Assembly: GCA_963759115.1 (NCBI GenBank)
Contig: CAVWXT010000005.1
Location: 1,054,001 to 1,118,000 of the forward strand
Length of the DNA stretch: 64,000 nucleotides
From: CAVWXT01 sp963759115
GTDB taxonomy: Bacteria > Planctomycetota > Planctomycetia > Pirellulales > Thermoguttaceae
Direction of reading: 5' to 3'
Below are positions 1 to 9,816 of the stretch, in pieces (position 1 is the first letter of the stretch; every line of letters starts with the position of its first letter). The position numbers and the translations under genes were made by a program. The notes under the pieces are model-generated. The model saw only the letters and a list, made by a program, of their open reading frames with translations. It ran no database searches and was not told the origin of the DNA.

Positions 1-261
1 AGTTCTGGACCATCACCAACGAAATCCTGGAGGTCCGCGATCCCGAGCGCGTTGTCGGCCATGGCCGCCGAACGCAAGAGCGCCATGCTGTTGTTGCCGT
101 ACGGAATTCCGATTGCCATCGGATCAATTGCCTATTTTCTCTGGACGGGGATGCTTGCTATGATCTTCCTACATTTTCCAGATTGTAATATTTTCACCCC
201 TTTCGCGGGTCAGGCGGCGCACAAAAGCCGCCGATTGCGGCCAGCCGCGAGGTTAAGCTAG
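1..261 (+). CDS. Prepilin peptidase TadV/CpaA, C-terminal end (cut by window start)
   Basis: Only the last part of the protein is present. The end of the frame reads MLLLPYGIPIAIGSIAYFL, which is the closing transmembrane segment typical of A24-family prepilin peptidases of Tad systems; the catalytic aspartates would lie upstream of the window. Before base 60 the matching residues (NEILEVRDPERVV) are in another frame, so one single-base break separates the two halves. The true stop may be earlier than 261, because the last 30 or so codons look non-coding. It sits directly before tadE, as expected for the enzyme that processes Flp and TadE-type pseudopilins. The identity rests on the short hydrophobic end and on context. 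Confidence 0.55.
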   Translation, partial: SSGPSPTKSWRSAIPSALSAMAAERKSAMLLLPYGIPIAIGSIAYFLWTGMLAMIFLHFPDCNIFTPFAGQAAHKSRRLRPAARLS

Positions 262-278
262 AGCGGGCTTGCCGGACA

Positions 279-688
279 TGCCGAAGAAACCGACAAGGCG
301 CGGCTGCCGTCGAGTTCGCCATCGTTGCGCCCGTGTTTTTCCTGATGGTGTTCGGAATGATCGAGTTTGGACGTGCGATCATGGTTCAAGCAGGTCCTGA
401 CGAACGCCTCGCGGGAAGGGGCGCGAGTCGGCGGTCTTGGACTCGCCGACCCCGACGGCGAGCCAGGTCAGCTCCACCGTAACGACTTACCTGCAAAACG
501 CGGGGATTTCAGGGGCCACCGTGACGATGAACCCGACAGAACCCACCACGGCCGGCTATGGCCAGCCGGTGACCGTGACGGTCCAGATCCCGTTCAGCAG
601 CGTAAGTTGGCTTCCGTCACCCATGTTCCTTGGCAGGAACACCCACCTGACAGCCAGTACGGTCATGCGCCGCGAGACTGTCCAATAA
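279..688 (+). CDS. tadE: TadE-like pseudopilin
   Basis: Read across frame breaks near 310, 390 and 430, the product starts with a basic stretch followed by VEFAIVAPVFFLMVFGMIEF and then VLTNASREGAR. This is the TadE signature: a processing site before a conserved Glu, one transmembrane helix, then a polar NASREGAR segment. The C-terminal part (VSSTVTTYLQNAGISGATV, then VTVTVQIPFSSV) is the usual beta-rich periplasmic domain. The length of about 136 residues fits the family. TadE is a minor pseudopilin assembled with the Flp pilus. The start at 279 is the first ATG in a suitable position and is uncertain because of the first break. Confidence 0.8.
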
Positions 689-693
689 TACCC

Positions 694-1851
694 ATGCGAC
701 CCAAATCCCTTGCCTTGTTGTTGTTGGCCCTGGGCTGCGGCCTGGTGGCGTCGATCGGCATCACCGAGGTGATGGCCAAGCGGAACGCGCGAGCCGGCCG
801 GGCTGACGGGAGACACGCAGCCGATCTTCGTGGCCATGACCGACATCGGCCTGGGCGATCAGTTGACCTCCCAGGTCTTGAAGCTGGAGCAGTGGCCGAA
901 GGACAAGATCCCCGCCGGGGGCCATCTCGCGGATCGAGGACATCGAAGGCCGCCGCGCCCGCACCAAGCTCTACGCCGGCGAGCCGATCCTGGAGAACAA
1001 ACTGCTCGGCAAAGGGGCCAGCGAGCAGGGGGCCACGGCCCTGATCCCCAAGGGCTATCGCGTGGTGCCGGTGAAGGTCGACCTGGTCAGCGGCGGCAGC
1101 AGCCTGATCCTGCCCGGCGACCGCGTCGACGTGATGGTCCACCTGGTGCGCGATCCGCGGCCGCGACATCCCCGAGACGGTCACGCGGACCATCCTGCAA
1201 GACATCAAGGTCTTCGCCGTCGACGACGTGGTGGACCTGGAAAAGGAGAAGGACGGCAGCAAGTCGATCGCCGCCAAGACCATCTCCTTGCTGGTCACGC
1301 CCGAGCAGGCGGCCAAGGTGATGCTGGCCAGCCAAATGGGGAACGTCAACCTGGTGATGCGCAGCCCCGAGGACGACCAGCAGGCGCCGAACGCCCAGGC
1401 CAGGCCGAGCGAGTTGTTCGGCACAACGGCCAAAGCGGAGCGCGACAAGGAGAGCCTGCTGGAATCGCCGGATCCAAGTCTCAACGACAAGACCAAGGGT
1501 TTTCTCGATTTTCTGAACTCGCTGAAGGGAAAGCCGGCCGACAACGGCCCGCCGCAGACCTCGGCGGAATCGACGCCGCGCGACACGTGGACCATGCGGG
1601 TGCTGAAGCCGGGAAAGGTCGTCGAGGAGGTGACTGTTCGAGGCGGAGAGAGCGAAGGCGGCCTCGACGTCGCCGTTCGGACCGTGGAAGGCGACCGCGG
1701 CCGGCAATCTGGCGCGACGTGCCTTCGGCCAAAGCCGAGCCGAAGCCGCCCGAGCCGCCGCGCCCAAGAGCCGCCCGCGCCGGCCGAACCCAAGAGACGA
1801 CAAGCCGAAGCAAGGAACGCCAAGGAGCAACGCAAGACCGACAAGGCCTGA
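694..1851 (+). CDS. cpaB: Flp pilus assembly protein CpaB/RcpC
   Basis: The start MRPKSLALLLLALGCGLVAS is an inner-membrane anchor or signal segment typical of CpaB. After breaks near 790, 915 and 1160 the frame gives an SAF-type domain (IFVAMTDIGLGDQLTSQVLK, then GRRARTKLYAGEPIL) and the RcpC core (LIPKGYRVVPVKVDLVSGG, LILPGDRVDVMVHLVRD, then a segment beginning TISLLVTPEQAAKVMLA). The roughly 150-residue C-terminal extension is low-complexity and charged and its last frame is uncertain. CpaB works with the secretin in the outer part of the pilus machine. The gene begins 5 bases after tadE, so the two are co-transcribed. Confidence 0.85.
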
Positions 1852-1938
1852 TTGCAACTGACGACTGATTGCAATCCAGGTTCAAGGATGACCTCGTTCC
1901 GGGCCGCTGGCCCGGACTCCGACGCAAGGAATACAAGG

Positions 1939-3586
1939 ATGTATACGCGATCTCTTCTCGCGGCTGCTGCGTGCCGTTGCTGGTTCTGTCCCTGCTTGCC
2001 GCACGGCGGCTCTGGCGCCAGCAAGCCGTCCGCACCGCTCGTCAAGCCGTCGATCATCTACAAGGTCCAGTCGCCCACCGAGCGGCTGGAGATGACGGTC
2101 CACACCAGCCGCATCCTCACGATGGACCAGAAGATCCCCCAGGCCCAGGTCAACAATCCCGACATCCTGGAGTTGACTCCGCTGTCGCCCAACCAGATTC
2201 AGGTTTCGGCCAAGGCGGCGGGCGTGACCCAGATCAACCTGTGGGGCGAAGACAAGAAGCTCTTCACCATCGACGTGATCGTCTACGGCGACGTCCAGCA
2301 ATTGGAGATGGTGTTGCGGGCGACCTTCCCCAACGCCGCGCTGAAGGTGACGCCCGTGGCGAACTCCGTGCATGATCTCCGGCTTCGTCGACCAGGCGGA
2401 ACACATCGACCGCATCATCCGCATCGCCGAGGAGTATTATCCGAAGGTCATCAACAACATGACCGTCGGCGGCGTGCAGCAGGTGCTGTTGCACGTGAAG
2501 ATCATGGAAGTCTCGCGGACCAAGCTGCGCCAGTTGGGCTTCGACTGGGCCAAGATCACCGGCAGCAACGTGGTGACGTCGGGCGTGAGCGGCTTGATCT
2601 TGCCGCCGTCCTCGCCCGCGCTGCCGTCAGGGGCCGGCGCCAGCACTCCCCCGCCCCCAGCACCGTGAGCAATAATCCCATCAACGGCGACGTTTTCCTT
2701 CAACATCGCCAACGGCACCAGCGCCTTTTTCGGCGTGCTGGACGCATTGCGGCAGGACAACCTGGCGAAGATCCTGGCGGAACCCACGCTGATGACCATC
2801 AGCGGCCGTCCCGCCTCCTTCGTTGCGGGCGGGTCGTTCTACATCGTCCCGCAGGGCCTGCGGCCGGCCCGCCCTCGACCGTGAAGTACGGAACCCAGAT
2901 CGACTTCGTGCCGATCGTGCTGGGCAACGGGCGAATCCACCTGGACGTCCGGCCCACGATCAGTGAGATCGACCCGAGTCTCACGGTACAAGGGATTCCC
3001 GGGCTGATGGAGCGCGACGCGGAAACGGGCGTCGAACTGCAGGCAGGCCAGACGCTGGCGATCGCCGGGTTGGTGCAAAGCCGCACGGAGTCCAGCAATC
3101 ACGGCTTGCCCTGGATCAGCGAGGTGCCCTATCTGGGTCTGCCATTCCGCAAAGTCCACGAGCAAACCAACGAGATCGAGTTGCTGATCCTGGTCACGCC
3201 GGAGTTGGTCGAACCGATGGACGCCAACGAAGTGCCGCCGTGCGGTCCGGGCATGCAGACGACAAGCCCGAGCGACTGGGAACTGTTCATGAAGGGGCAC
3301 CTGGAAGTGCCGAAATGTTGCCCGCCGGGCGATCCCAAGGGCCCGCCGTCGGACGGGATGATCCTCGGTCCCACGGAACAGGTTCCGGCCCCGCGGCCGT
3401 CCGATGCGTCCGCCCGGCCGGCGCAGCGCCGAGGGCAGCGCGGTGGCTCAGCGTCCGGCCTCCTCGGGCCCCTACAACCGCAATACTCCGTCCAAGCCGA
3501 ACTCATCGGCCGCCGCTACCCCCGCGGGACCCCCGAATGGTCCGCCCGGTTTCATCGGCCCCGTCGGCTATGACGTAGTAAAGTAA
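1939..3586 (+). CDS. rcpA: Tad secretin RcpA/CpaC
   Basis: The N-terminus is a signal peptide followed by a segment with SRILTMDQKIPQAQVNNPDI, the BON/N-domain region of type II/IV pilus secretins. Frame breaks occur near 2371, 2655, 2710, 2861-2871 and 3400. The secretin core is clear: AEEYYPKVINNMTVGGVQQV, LRQLGFDWAKI, NLAKILAEPTLMTISGRPAS, then LVQSRTESSNHGLPWISEVP and YLGLPFRKVHEQTNEIELLI, the secretin signature near the C-terminus. The tail is proline-rich and ends GFIGPVGYDVVK. It forms the outer-membrane pore of the Flp pilus. ATG 1939 was chosen because it directly precedes the hydrophobic signal; more upstream codons have no signal peptide. Confidence 0.85.
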
Positions 3587-3888
3587 TGGAGATGAGCGTG
3601 GCAACGTGCCAACGGCGCCGCGTCGTGTTACCGATTGTCAGCAGAGCGTTGTCGCAAGAGAACAGCCCGCGGCCAACAACCGCCGGGGTGAACCTCGCCG
3701 ACAAGGCACCTTCGGGCGGCTGTTTAGCGGCCGCCCGCGGGACATTACCCTGCTAACGTCCATGGCCGACGAACCGCTGCGGCGCGTTGGCCCGGCGGCG
3801 ACGCCGGAAGCCGATCGGTTGCTACGCTTGTGACCACGCGGTTCTGACCCGACAAGATTTGGCGCATTGACCTTCAGCATCGGCTGCC
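3587..3888 (+). other. Intergenic gap between rcpA and tadZ
   Basis: This stretch of 302 bases holds no gene I can support. A 75-codon open frame from 3606 starts with GTG, has no recognisable motif and looks like chance in GC-rich DNA. No convincing terminator hairpin is visible, so tadZ may still be in the tad transcript. Confidence 0.5.
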
Positions 3889-5106
3889 ATGAGCAACGTT
3901 CTCCGCCTAGCCATCGTCGACCCCAACGACTCACAGCGTGAATCGCTGAAGAGCATGTTGTTGGGGATGGACATGATCTGGCTGGAGGCCGAGTGCTCGC
4001 GCTACGAGTTCTTCGCCGACGTCGTGGCCCAGACCAATCCGGACATCGGCCTGGTGGCCATCGACGCCGATCCGCAGAAGGCGCTGGACCTGGTGATGCG
4101 GCTGGGGAGCGCCTCGCCCGACTGCGCCGTGTTGGTGGTCAGCTCGTCGAACGACGGCGCCTTGATCCTCCAGGCGCTGCGGGCGGGGGCCAAGGAGTTC
4201 CTCACCCAGCCGGTGCGGATCGAAGACCTCCTGGCAGCCCTGGGGCGAATCAGCGAACGACGCTTCGGCCGCGGCGAGAACCGCCCGCGCGGCAGCCAGG
4301 TGATCGCCGTGGCCGGCGCCATCGGCGGCGTGGGCACGACCAGCCTGGCGGTCAACCTGGGCTGCATCCTCGCCCACGACCCGCAGAACTCCGTGGCCCT
4401 GATCGATCTCGATCTTTGCCTGGGCGACGCCGACGTGTTCCTCGACACCATTCCCGACTACACGCTGGTCGACGTCGCGCAAAACGTCACGCGGCTGGAC
4501 TTCACGCTCTTGAAGCGATCGCTGACCAAGCATTCCTCGGGCCTGTATCTGCTGCCGCGGCCGGTGCAATTGGAAGACATGTCGCTGATCACGCCCGACG
4601 ACCTGCAGCGCGTGATCGGGCTGCTGAAGGCCACCTTCACGCACCTGGTGCTCGATCTCTCGAAGGGCTACACGGCCATCGACCTGATCGCCTTGGAAAT
4701 GGCCAACCACATCCTCTTGACCACGCAACTCGACCTGCCCTGCCTGCGGAACGTGGTGCGGCTGATGATGTCGTTCGGGAACATGGAAGGCATGGCCGAA
4801 AAGGTGAAGATCGTGGTCAACCGCGTGGGCCTGGACAACGGGCAAATCACGCTGAAGAAGGCCGAGGAAACGATCGGCAAGGAAATCTTCTGGCAGCTCC
4901 CCAACGACTATCGCACGATGATCGAGGCCCGCAACAACGGCGTGCCGCTGATCGAAAGCGCCCCGAGAGCGGCCATCACGCAGTCGCTGATCGCCGCGGC
5001 CAAGGTCCTCTCTGGCGACGAGGCCGCCCCACCCGACGAGGCCGCCGGCAAGAAGGCCGGCCTCGGCGGATTCTTCGGGCTCTGGCCGGGCAAGAGCGGG
5101 AAATAG
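3889..5106 (+). CDS. tadZ: Pilus-localising ATPase TadZ/CpaE
   Basis: 405 residues in an unbroken frame. Residues 1-120 form a degenerate receiver-like domain (LRLAIVDPNDSQRESLKSML at the start, ALRAGAKEFLTQPVRIEDLL at its end). From about residue 137 follows a MinD/ParA-like ATPase: VIAVAGAIGGVGTTSLAVNL is a deviant Walker A in which the usual GKT is GTT, as is normal for CpaE/TadZ; VALIDLDLCLGDADVFLD is the Walker A' region. TadZ places the Tad machine in the cell and binds TadA. It is one of few tad genes here without frame breaks. Confidence 0.9.
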   Translation: MSNVLRLAIVDPNDSQRESLKSMLLGMDMIWLEAECSRYEFFADVVAQTNPDIGLVAIDADPQKALDLVMRLGSASPDCAVLVVSSSNDGALILQALRAGAKEFLTQPVRIEDLLAALGRISERRFGRGENRPRGSQVIAVAGAIGGVGTTSLAVNLGCILAHDPQNSVALIDLDLCLGDADVFLDTIPDYTLVDVAQNVTRLDFTLLKRSLTKHSSGLYLLPRPVQLEDMSLITPDDLQRVIGLLKATFTHLVLDLSKGYTAIDLIALEMANHILLTTQLDLPCLRNVVRLMMSFGNMEGMAEKVKIVVNRVGLDNGQITLKKAEETIGKEIFWQLPNDYRTMIEARNNGVPLIESAPRAAITQSLIAAAKVLSGDEAAPPDEAAGKKAGLGGFFGLWPGKSGK

Positions 5107-5229
5107 CCGCAAGACATACGCGTTTGCACTGGAGGATTGACGTGCCCGGCCGCGACGCTTAACATACTAGGAGGAGGAATGGAGCGTCGATGGGCGCTCC
5201 TGTCGCGAACCGGCTTATTGAGGGCAACG

Positions 5230-5442
5230 ATGCGCGTCTGCGATGTGAAGACAACCGTTTCGGAGGATGGAACCGTTACGGTGAAAACCCCGTTCTTGCC
5301 CGGCGAGCATGTGGAGGTGGTGGTCTGTACCCAAGAGTTGAAACGTCGGGAGAATTGCGCCTACCCTCTCCGTGGCAAGCCGATTCGGTACGTCGGTCCA
5401 TTGGAAAGCGTCGCCGAGGATGACTGGGAAGCTCGGCGATGA
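5230..5442 (+). CDS. VapB-like antitoxin
   Basis: A 70-residue protein starting MRVCDVKTTVSEDGTVTVKT, with PFLPGEHVEVVV and a C-terminal YPLRGKPIRYVGPLESVAED segment. The C-terminal YPL(R)GxP...DP(E)xxVAxxDWE pattern is common in small antitoxins paired with PIN toxins. The last four bases (ATGA) overlap the start of the PIN gene, so translation is coupled. ATG 5230 was chosen because the upstream part of the open frame has no conserved feature. The family name is inferred from size, overlap and partner. Confidence 0.65.
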   Translation: MRVCDVKTTVSEDGTVTVKTPFLPGEHVEVVVCTQELKRRENCAYPLRGKPIRYVGPLESVAEDDWEARR

Positions 5443-5831
5443 TCGTTCTCGATACGCACACTTGGGTATGGTGGGTTCATGGCGATGCACGGCTTACGCC
5501 CACCCAAGCTGCGGCGATCACGGTTAATGAGGCCGACAGGATTGGCATAACTGCGATCTCGTGCTGGGAGGTCGCCAAGCTCGTCGAGCGTCGAAGGCTT
5601 GAACTGCCGTGCTCGCTGACCGATTGGTTCGTGCAGGCTCTTGGCTATCCAGGAGTACGTCTCTTGGCATTGACACCCGAAATTGCCATCGAATCGTGCC
5701 GTCTGCCTGGCGCGTTCCACCGTGACCCTGCCGACCAAATCATTGTGGCGTCCGCACGGCTACACAAGTGTCCGCTCGTAACGTCGGACGCTAAACTGAT
5801 CGAGTATCGCCACGTTGAGACGATTGCATAG
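5439..5831 (+). CDS. vapC: PIN-domain toxin VapC
   Basis: 130 residues with the full acidic set of a PIN ribonuclease: Asp5 in VLDTHTWVWW, Glu44 in ISCWEVAKL, Asp96 and Asp99 in RDPADQIIVASA, and Asp117 in LVTSDAKLI. VapC toxins cleave RNA (often tRNA) and are held inactive by the antitoxin encoded just upstream with a 4-base overlap. The pair is inserted between tadZ and tadA, an unusual place, which suggests a mobile addiction cassette. Confidence 0.88.
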   Translation: MIVLDTHTWVWWVHGDARLTPTQAAAITVNEADRIGITAISCWEVAKLVERRRLELPCSLTDWFVQALGYPGVRLLALTPEIAIESCRLPGAFHRDPADQIIVASARLHKCPLVTSDAKLIEYRHVETIA

Positions 5832-5948
5832 CGAGTCTTGCGCCTGCCGCGCCGCTACAATCGCTATTATCGTCCCGCTCTTCGCCCGTGTCATGTTTCT
5901 CCATTCTTTTGCTGACGGCGCCGCGCCGTAAGCTATCCTTTAAGGACG

Positions 5949-5975
5949 TTGCAGGAGGTGACTCCCGTCGCCAAT
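5949..5975. repeat. Single-arm relative of the 9460-9528 palindrome
   Basis: The sequence GGAGGTGACTCCCGTCGCCA resembles one arm of the inverted repeat at 9460-9528 (GGCGACAGGAGTCGCCTCCC read on the other strand). It lies in the gap between vapC and tadA, which otherwise shows nothing. It may be a decayed copy of the same dispersed element. Confidence 0.4.
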
Positions 5976-6066
5976 TGCCTCGTTCCTTCTGCCCTTCCGC
6001 GGGCAGTTCGACGACCGAATTCGCTCGTACACCTATGGGCGAACAGACGTACCTGGATAGCCTGCC

Positions 6067-7387
6067 ATGCCGAAACTGACGACTGCCTTGCGACCCGCCG
6101 ATCCCAAGGAGAGCAACTTCGAGGAACTGAAGCAGCGCATCCACAGCAAGCTGGTCGACAAGCTCGATCTGTCGCGGGTGGGCGAGCTGGAAGGCGACAC
6201 GCTGCGCCGCGAAATCCGCCTGGTGGTCGAGCACCTCTGCGACACCGAAGACACGCTGCTGAACCGCAACGAGCGCGAGCGGCTGGTCAGCGAAGTGCTC
6301 GACGAGACCTTCGGCCTGGGGCCGCTGGAAATGCTGCTGAAGGACCCGACGATCAGCGACATCCTCATCAACGGCCCGAAGAACGTCTACTGTCGAGCGC
6401 CGCGGCAAGATGGAGAAGACCAGCGTCGTCTTCCGCGACAACGACCACCTGATGCAGATCATCGACCGCATCATCTCCAAGGTGGGCCGCCGCGTGGACG
6501 AGACCTGCCCGATGGTCGACGCCCGCATGATCGACGGCTCGCGTTTCAACGCCATCATTCCGCCGCTGGCGCTGGACGGGGCGTGCGTCTCCATCCGCCG
6601 CTTCGGCGCCAATCCGCTGAAGCTGGAAGACCTGCTGAACTACAAGGCCTTCACGCCCGAGATGGTGATGCTCCTGGAAGGGGCGATCAAGGCCCGGCTG
6701 AACATCCTCATTTCCGGCGGCACCGGCTCCGGCAAGACGACGCTGCTGAACACGCTTTCCAGCTTCATTCCCAACACCGACCGCATCGTGACCATCGAGG
6801 ACGCGGCCGAATTGCAGTTGCAGCAGGACCACGTGGTGCGGCTGGAGACGCGGCCGGCCGAACATCGAAGGCAAGGGCGCCATCACCGCCACCGACCTGG
6901 TGCGCAACGCCCTGCGCATGCGGCCCGAACGCATCATCATCGGCGAGTGCCGCGGGGCGGAAGCCCTGGACATGCTCCAGGCCATGAACACCGGCCACGA
7001 AGGCTCGATGACCACGCTGCACGCCAACACCCCCCGCGACGCCCTGGCCCGGCTGGAAACCATGATCATGATGGCCGGCTTCGAGCTGCCGCTGAAGGCC
7101 ATGCGCACGCAGATCGCCAGCGCCATCGACCTGGTCGTGCAGGCCAGCCGGCTCCAGGGCGGGCCCGCAAGATCACGCACATCACCGAAGTCGTGGGCAT
7201 GGAGCAGGACACGGTCGTCATGCAGGACATCTACCGCTACGACAAGGAAGGCGTCGACGAGAACGGCCGGGCCTACGGCAAGTTCGTGGCCACCGGCGTC
7301 CGGCCCACGTTCATGTCGCGGCTGGAGGCGGCCGGCGTGCGCCTGCCGTCCAGCGCCTTCCGCGAACGGGTCATGTTGGAGGACTAA
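6067..7387 (+). CDS. tadA: Pilus assembly ATPase TadA/CpaF
   Basis: Three frame breaks (near 6391, 6856 and 7168) split a complete CpaF-type secretion ATPase of about 440 residues. Motifs in order: LGPLEMLLKDPTISDILING (N-terminal domain), DGSRFNAIIPPLALDGACVS, ISGGTGSGKTTLLNTLSSF (Walker A), RIVTIEDAAELQLQQ (Asp box), NALRMRPERIIIGECRGAEA (Walker B region) and MTTLHANTPRDALARLE (His box). It powers assembly of the Flp pilus from the cytoplasm. It is followed 3 bases later by tadB. At 6391 the break is TAC/T, two synonymous Tyr codons written one after the other. Confidence 0.92.
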
Positions 7388-7390
7388 ACG

Positions 7391-8373
7391 TTGAACTCGC
7401 TGCTGATTGCGGCTTGTGGCGTTTGTCGGCGTGGCCGCGCTGGTGGGCGGCGCCGCGCTGCTGTTGCGCGACAAGCCCGGCAGCCAAGATCGAGGACCGC
7501 CTCGATCTGCTTGACCGGCGTCAACACCGTCCGCCGCCAAGGACGGCCTGGCCAAGGAGGCCAGCATGCTCACCCAGCCGCTGGACGACAGGCCCGGCAT
7601 CTTGCGGAGTCGTTCCTGGAGCGGTTCGGCAACATCGACCTGCTGTTCGAGCAGGCCGACACGACCCTGACGGTCGCCAAGCTTGCTGGCGATTTCGGCG
7701 GTGCATGGCAGTGGCCGGGATGCGGCGTCGGCGTCGTGCTGCGCATCCACCCGGCGCTTGATGCCGCTGGTCGGCATGCTGCATGGGCGTCGCTGCCGCT
7801 GTTCTGGCTGCTGCTGCCGCCGCAAGCGCCGGCTGAAGGCCTTCGCCGCGCAACTGCCCGACGCCCTGGAGATGCTCGCCCGCACGCTCCGGCCGGGACA
7901 AAGCCTGGCCTTCGGCTTCAACATGGTGGCCACGGAGATGCCGCCGCCGATCGGCAAGGAATTCGGCCGCGTGTTCGAGGAGCAGAACCTGGGCATCCCG
8001 CTGGACGAAAGCCTTCGCAGCCTGTCCGACCGCATCCCCAACCTCGACCTGAAGTTCTTCGTCACCGCCGTGATCCTGCAGCGGCAGACCGGCGGCGACC
8101 TGGCCGAAATCCTCGACAAGATCGGCGCGCTGATCCGCGACCGGTTCCGCATCTGGGGGCAGATCCAGGCGCTGACCGGCGAAGGCCGGCTGTCGGGCGT
8201 CGTGCTGCTGGCCCTGCCGTTCGTGCTGTTCGTTGGCCGTCTACCAACTCAATCCGCGACTACATCATGGTGCTGTTCACCGATCCGATGGGCAAGAAGA
8301 TGCTGGCCGTGGCCGTCGTCATGCAGGTCTCGGCGCGCTGGTGATCCGCAAGATCGTCAACATCAAGGTATGA
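7391..8373 (+). CDS. tadB: Tad inner-membrane platform protein TadB
   Basis: The densest cluster of frame breaks in the window lies between 7400 and 7830, and one more follows at 8236 and 8328. The repaired protein begins MNSLLIALVAFVGVAALVGG and contains FLERFGNIDLLFEQADTTL, then the type II secretion F-domain: LPDALEMLARTLRPGQSLAF, EMPPPIGKEFGRVFEEQNLG, LDLKFFVTAVILQRQTGGDL and IRDRFRIWGQIQALTGEGRL, ending LVIRKIVNIKV. TadB and TadC together form the membrane platform on which TadA acts. The start is TTG 7391; stop TGA at 8371. Confidence 0.85.
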
Positions 8374-8408
8374 AGCCGCGACCGTTGGTCGCGCCGGAGC
8401 GTAATGCC

Positions 8409-9392
8409 ATGATTTTCGCCGCAGGCTTGATCAGTCTCGAAGGCATGGTGCCGCTGGCGCTGTTCGGCGCGTTTGCCGCGCTGGCCTGGTGGGCGCTGGA
8501 CTATCATGGCGGCGGGAAAGCCCCGCGCCTGGAGCGGCTCGACGAGTTGAAGAATCCGCACAAACGCCGCAGCACGGCCGCCGAGAGCGCGCTGAAGAAG
8601 TCCGACGCCGTCACCAAGATGCTCGAGAAGGCCAGTCCCGCCTTGGCCAAACCCCTGCAGCCCAAGAACGAAGCGGAACTGGGCAAGCTGAAGAGCCAGC
8701 TGGCCGCCGCCGGGTTCCGCGGCGAGGCGGCCGGCAGCATCTTCTTGGGGCTGAAGTTCACCGGACTGGTGGCCGGCCTGTTGCTCGGCGGCGGCACGTA
8801 TCGCCTCGCTTCGCGGCTTCAACCATCCACACGCTGATCTGACCGCCATCGCGTTGGCCGGGCTGCTCTTCTACCTGCCCGACATCGTCGTGCGGCTTCC
8901 TCGGCAGCCAGCCGCAAACAGGCGATCTTCCTGGCCCTGCCCGACGCCCTGGACCTGATGGTCGTCTGCGTCGAGGCCGGCTTGGGCCTCGACCAGGCCA
9001 TGCGCAAGGTGGCCGAAGAGATGAAAAGGACCTACCGCGTCCTGGCCGAGGAGTTCGCCCTGGCCAATTTCCAGCTGCAGATGGGCCGGCCCCGGGCCGA
9101 AGTGCTCCACGAGCTGGGCGCGCGGACCGGCGTGGCCGATCTGCGGGCCCTGGCGGCCGTGCTCATCCAGGCCGACAAGTTCGGCTCCAGCGTCGCCCAG
9201 GCCCTGCGGACGCAAAGCGACTCGATGCGCACCCGCCGCCGCCAACTGGCCGAGGAAAAGGCCGCCAAGACCGCCGTCAAGCTGATCTTCCCCCTGGTGC
9301 TGTTCATCTTCCCCGGCATCTTCGTGATCCTCGTCGGCCCGGCCGCCATCACCATGGTCCGCCAGATGTTCCCGATGATGGGCGGAGGGTAG
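8409..9392 (+). CDS. tadC: Tad inner-membrane platform protein TadC
   Basis: The repaired protein has a hydrophobic N-terminus (MIFAAGLISLEGMVPLALFG), a charged linker, a second membrane region, and the F-domain typical of TadC: LPDALDLMVVCVEAGLGLDQ, AEEFALANFQLQMGRPRAEV, LAAVLIQADKFGSSVAQALR, MRTRRRQLAEEKAAKTAVKL, then KLIFPLVLFIFPGIFVILVG. Breaks at 8817, 8896 and about 8909 are each a doubled wobble base. It completes the tad set in the normal order A-B-C. Confidence 0.87.
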
Positions 9393-9816
9393 CGTTCCGC
9401 CAGGCGGGGCAATGCTAAATGGCGCCAGGGCGGGCCGATCAGATTTCCCAAATCCGGCTGTAGGAGACAACTCCAGTCGCCGATTTCCGGTTGTTTTCAA
9501 GCAATCGGCGACAGGAGTCGCCTCCCACAGTGAGTAACTAATCGGCCCTGGGGCGCACGGGGCGGGCCGTTGCCTGATGCGGGCGCACACGCTACCATAG
9601 ACGGCAACCTGATGCCTGGCCGTGCTGCGCTAACAGCTTGGGGGCCATTGGCTGGCCCGTGCCGAAATGGGCCGACCGCCAGCCCGCGGCCCGCGGCAAT
9701 TCAGGTCGGATGGGAACGGACTCGCCTTTCAACGTTTGCCTTTCACGCCGAACCAAGGCCGCTCGGTTCCGCTTTGGCCCAACAACCGTCACCGATTCGC
9801 GCAAGGAGACCATCAC
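9393..9816. other. Intergenic region after tadC
   Basis: 424 bases without a gene. It contains the imperfect palindrome at 9460-9528, listed separately. The segment just before 9817 carries AAGGAG (9803-9808), a good ribosome binding site for the esterase gene that starts at 9817. Confidence 0.6.
9460..9528. repeat. Imperfect palindrome with about 26-base arms
   Basis: The left arm (9460-9485, GTAGGAGACAACTCCAGTCG then CCGATT) pairs with the right arm (9503-9527, AATCGGCGACAGGAGTCGCC then TCCCA) with a few mismatches around a 17-base loop. It lies 3' of tadC and could act as a transcription terminator, but without a T-run it looks more like a dispersed REP-type element. A single-arm relative is at 5949-5975. 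Confidence 0.6.

Noticed and set aside
663..2057. Long open frame on the minus strand opposite cpaB, and similar long antisense frames opposite tadZ, tadA/tadB and others
   Set aside because: They are shadows in GC-rich DNA with arginine/alanine/glycine-rich translations and no motif, while the plus strand encodes clear family proteins.
3606..3833. 75-codon gene between rcpA and tadZ
   Set aside because: GTG start without ribosome binding site, no motif and composition like non-coding DNA.
6067..9392. Programmed ribosomal frameshifting in tadA, tadB and tadC
   Set aside because: There is no slippery sequence or stimulatory hairpin in common, breaks are too many, and both +1 and -1 shifts occur at synonymous wobble bases.
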